DNA of 6,609 nt from Epulopiscium sp. Nele67-Bin004. Its GTDB lineage: Bacteria; Bacillota_A; Clostridia; Lachnospirales; Cellulosilyticaceae. The stretch lies in the NCBI GenBank assembly GCA_002007315.1, contig LNZQ01000071.1, positions 1 through 6,609 of the forward strand. The letters run 5' to 3'. A model generated the notes under the pieces. That model made no database searches, was not told the DNA's origin, and saw nothing but the letters and a program-made list of their open reading frames with translations. Position 1 is the first letter of the stretch. Every line of letters starts with the position of its first letter. Of this stretch, positions 6,142 to 6,609 are shown one piece after another. Both the position numbers and the translations under genes were made by a program.

Positions 6142-6240
6142 AATATAAGTAGGGGCGACATGAAAATATAAGTAGGGGCGATTATTAGTCGCCCGCTATC
6201 GATTATAGTCGCCCCCTAACGATTATTAGTTGCCCGTTAT
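6142..6240. repeat. cluster of partial and complete copies of the GC-rich palindrome (family copy 3)
   Basis: AATATAAGTAGGGGCGA occurs twice exactly (6142-6158 and 6165-6181), 23 bases apart. The second copy opens the complete palindrome GGGCGATTATTAGTCGCCC (6176-6194). Three tandem units of 21, 20 and 21 bases follow (6179-6199, 6200-6219, 6220-6240), each built as CGATTAT-(T)-AGTYGCCC plus a short tail. The array ends exactly where the transporter stop codon begins. Nested pairing is possible: an outer GGGGCGA (6152-6158) with TCGCCCC (6209-6215), enclosing the inner palindrome. It could shape the 3' end of the transporter mRNA, but no strong T-run is present. Confidence 0.8.
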
Positions 6241-6609
6241 TTAATGTCCATACAAATGGCACGCCACCAAATGGTCATCATGCGAACATCTAAGCGGTGG
6301 ACATTCCTTTTTACATATGTCCATAGCACTTTTGCACCTCGTGTGGAATGAACACCCTCCAAGCTTGTTTATCGGGCTTGGTGCTTCCCCAACAAGTTCT
6401 TCTCTATTACTTTTTTGGTTCACCTTAGGCACAGGAATTGCCGACAACAACGCCTTTGTGTATGGGTGAAGCGCATTATCATACAAATCTTTTGCGGTTG
6501 CAATCTCAACAATTTTGCCCAAATACACAACGATAATTCTATCGCTCATATATTGCACAACCGACAAATCGTGGGCGATAAATATATACGTCAATTCCAT
6601 TTCACGTTG
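6241..6609 (-). CDS. oppF: oligopeptide/dipeptide ABC transporter ATP-binding protein, OppF/DppF type (5' end outside the window)
   Basis: This is the C-terminal part (about 122 residues) of the cytoplasmic ATPase that powers peptide import with an OppD partner, two permeases and a binding protein. The frame stays open to the window end: codons for Q-R-E precede the Met at 6598-6600, so that Met is internal and the Walker A and B and signature motifs lie outside. Visible are the H-loop IAHDLSVV, then YLGKIVE and HPYTKALLSAIP, which favour OppF/DppF over OppD. Last comes the peptide-transporter C-terminal extension GE-PSPIN, GCSFHTRC and HLVACH, rich in cysteine. OppF and DppF cannot be separated reliably here, and a nickel or other substrate is possible in this family. 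The stop codon directly adjoins the repeat cluster. The gene is probably the last of a transporter operon lying beyond 6609. Confidence 0.92.
   Translation of the reverse strand, partial: QREMELTYIFIAHDLSVVQYMSDRIIVVYLGKIVEIATAKDLYDNALHPYTKALLSAIPVPKVNQKSNREELVGEAPSPINKLGGCSFHTRCKSAMDICKKECPPLRCSHDDHLVACHLYGH

Noticed and set aside
6142..6240. CRISPR array
   Set aside because: The repeats are contiguous or only 23 bases apart, with no unique spacers of 25-45 bases between them, and no cas gene is present.

Overview
The window looks like a chromosome fragment from a low-GC Gram-positive anaerobe, most likely Bacillota/Clostridia. The grounds are AT-rich DNA, strong AGGAGG-type ribosome binding sites, a GTG start with consensus sigma-A-type promoters, a clostridial-looking GH36 alpha-galactosidase, a MATE pump and an Opp/Dpp ATPase. 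The species cannot be named from the sequence.

Layout. Positions 1-1293 (+) hold the 3' two-thirds of a GH36 alpha-galactosidase that began upstream. It converges with a complete MATE-family efflux pump (1319-2695, -), and only a GC-rich palindrome separates the two. Upstream of the pump on the same strand is a two-gene unit with abutting stop and start codons: an unrecognised 104-residue protein with a 16-residue tandem repeat (3567-3881, -), then a GNAT-fold acetyltransferase-like protein (2784-3566, -). A ~330-base gap follows, holding a promoter, an unexplained hairpin and a good intrinsic terminator. Next is a 591-residue P-loop GTPase-like protein of unknown role (4209-5984, -), with clear Walker A and DxxG motifs but no NKxD. 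A cluster of short GC-rich repeats (6142-6240) then leads into the C-terminal part of an OppF/DppF-type peptide transporter ATPase (6241-6609, -), cut by the window end.

How it fits together. The outer genes are ordinary nutrient-use and transport functions: alpha-galactoside breakdown, drug/cation export and peptide uptake. The central part (about 2784-5984) is visibly more AT-rich, has no recognisable housekeeping gene and carries its own promoters. It therefore reads as accessory DNA. Two things deserve most attention. One is a 19-base palindrome family (GGGCGRTYANTRRYCGCCC) found at 1300-1318, 4118-4136 and 6176-6194, with paired base changes that keep the stem. The other is the set of uncharacterised genes between the outer two copies: the divergent GTPase and the repeat-protein/GNAT pair. 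No tRNA, rRNA, CRISPR array, transposase or intact insertion sequence was seen.
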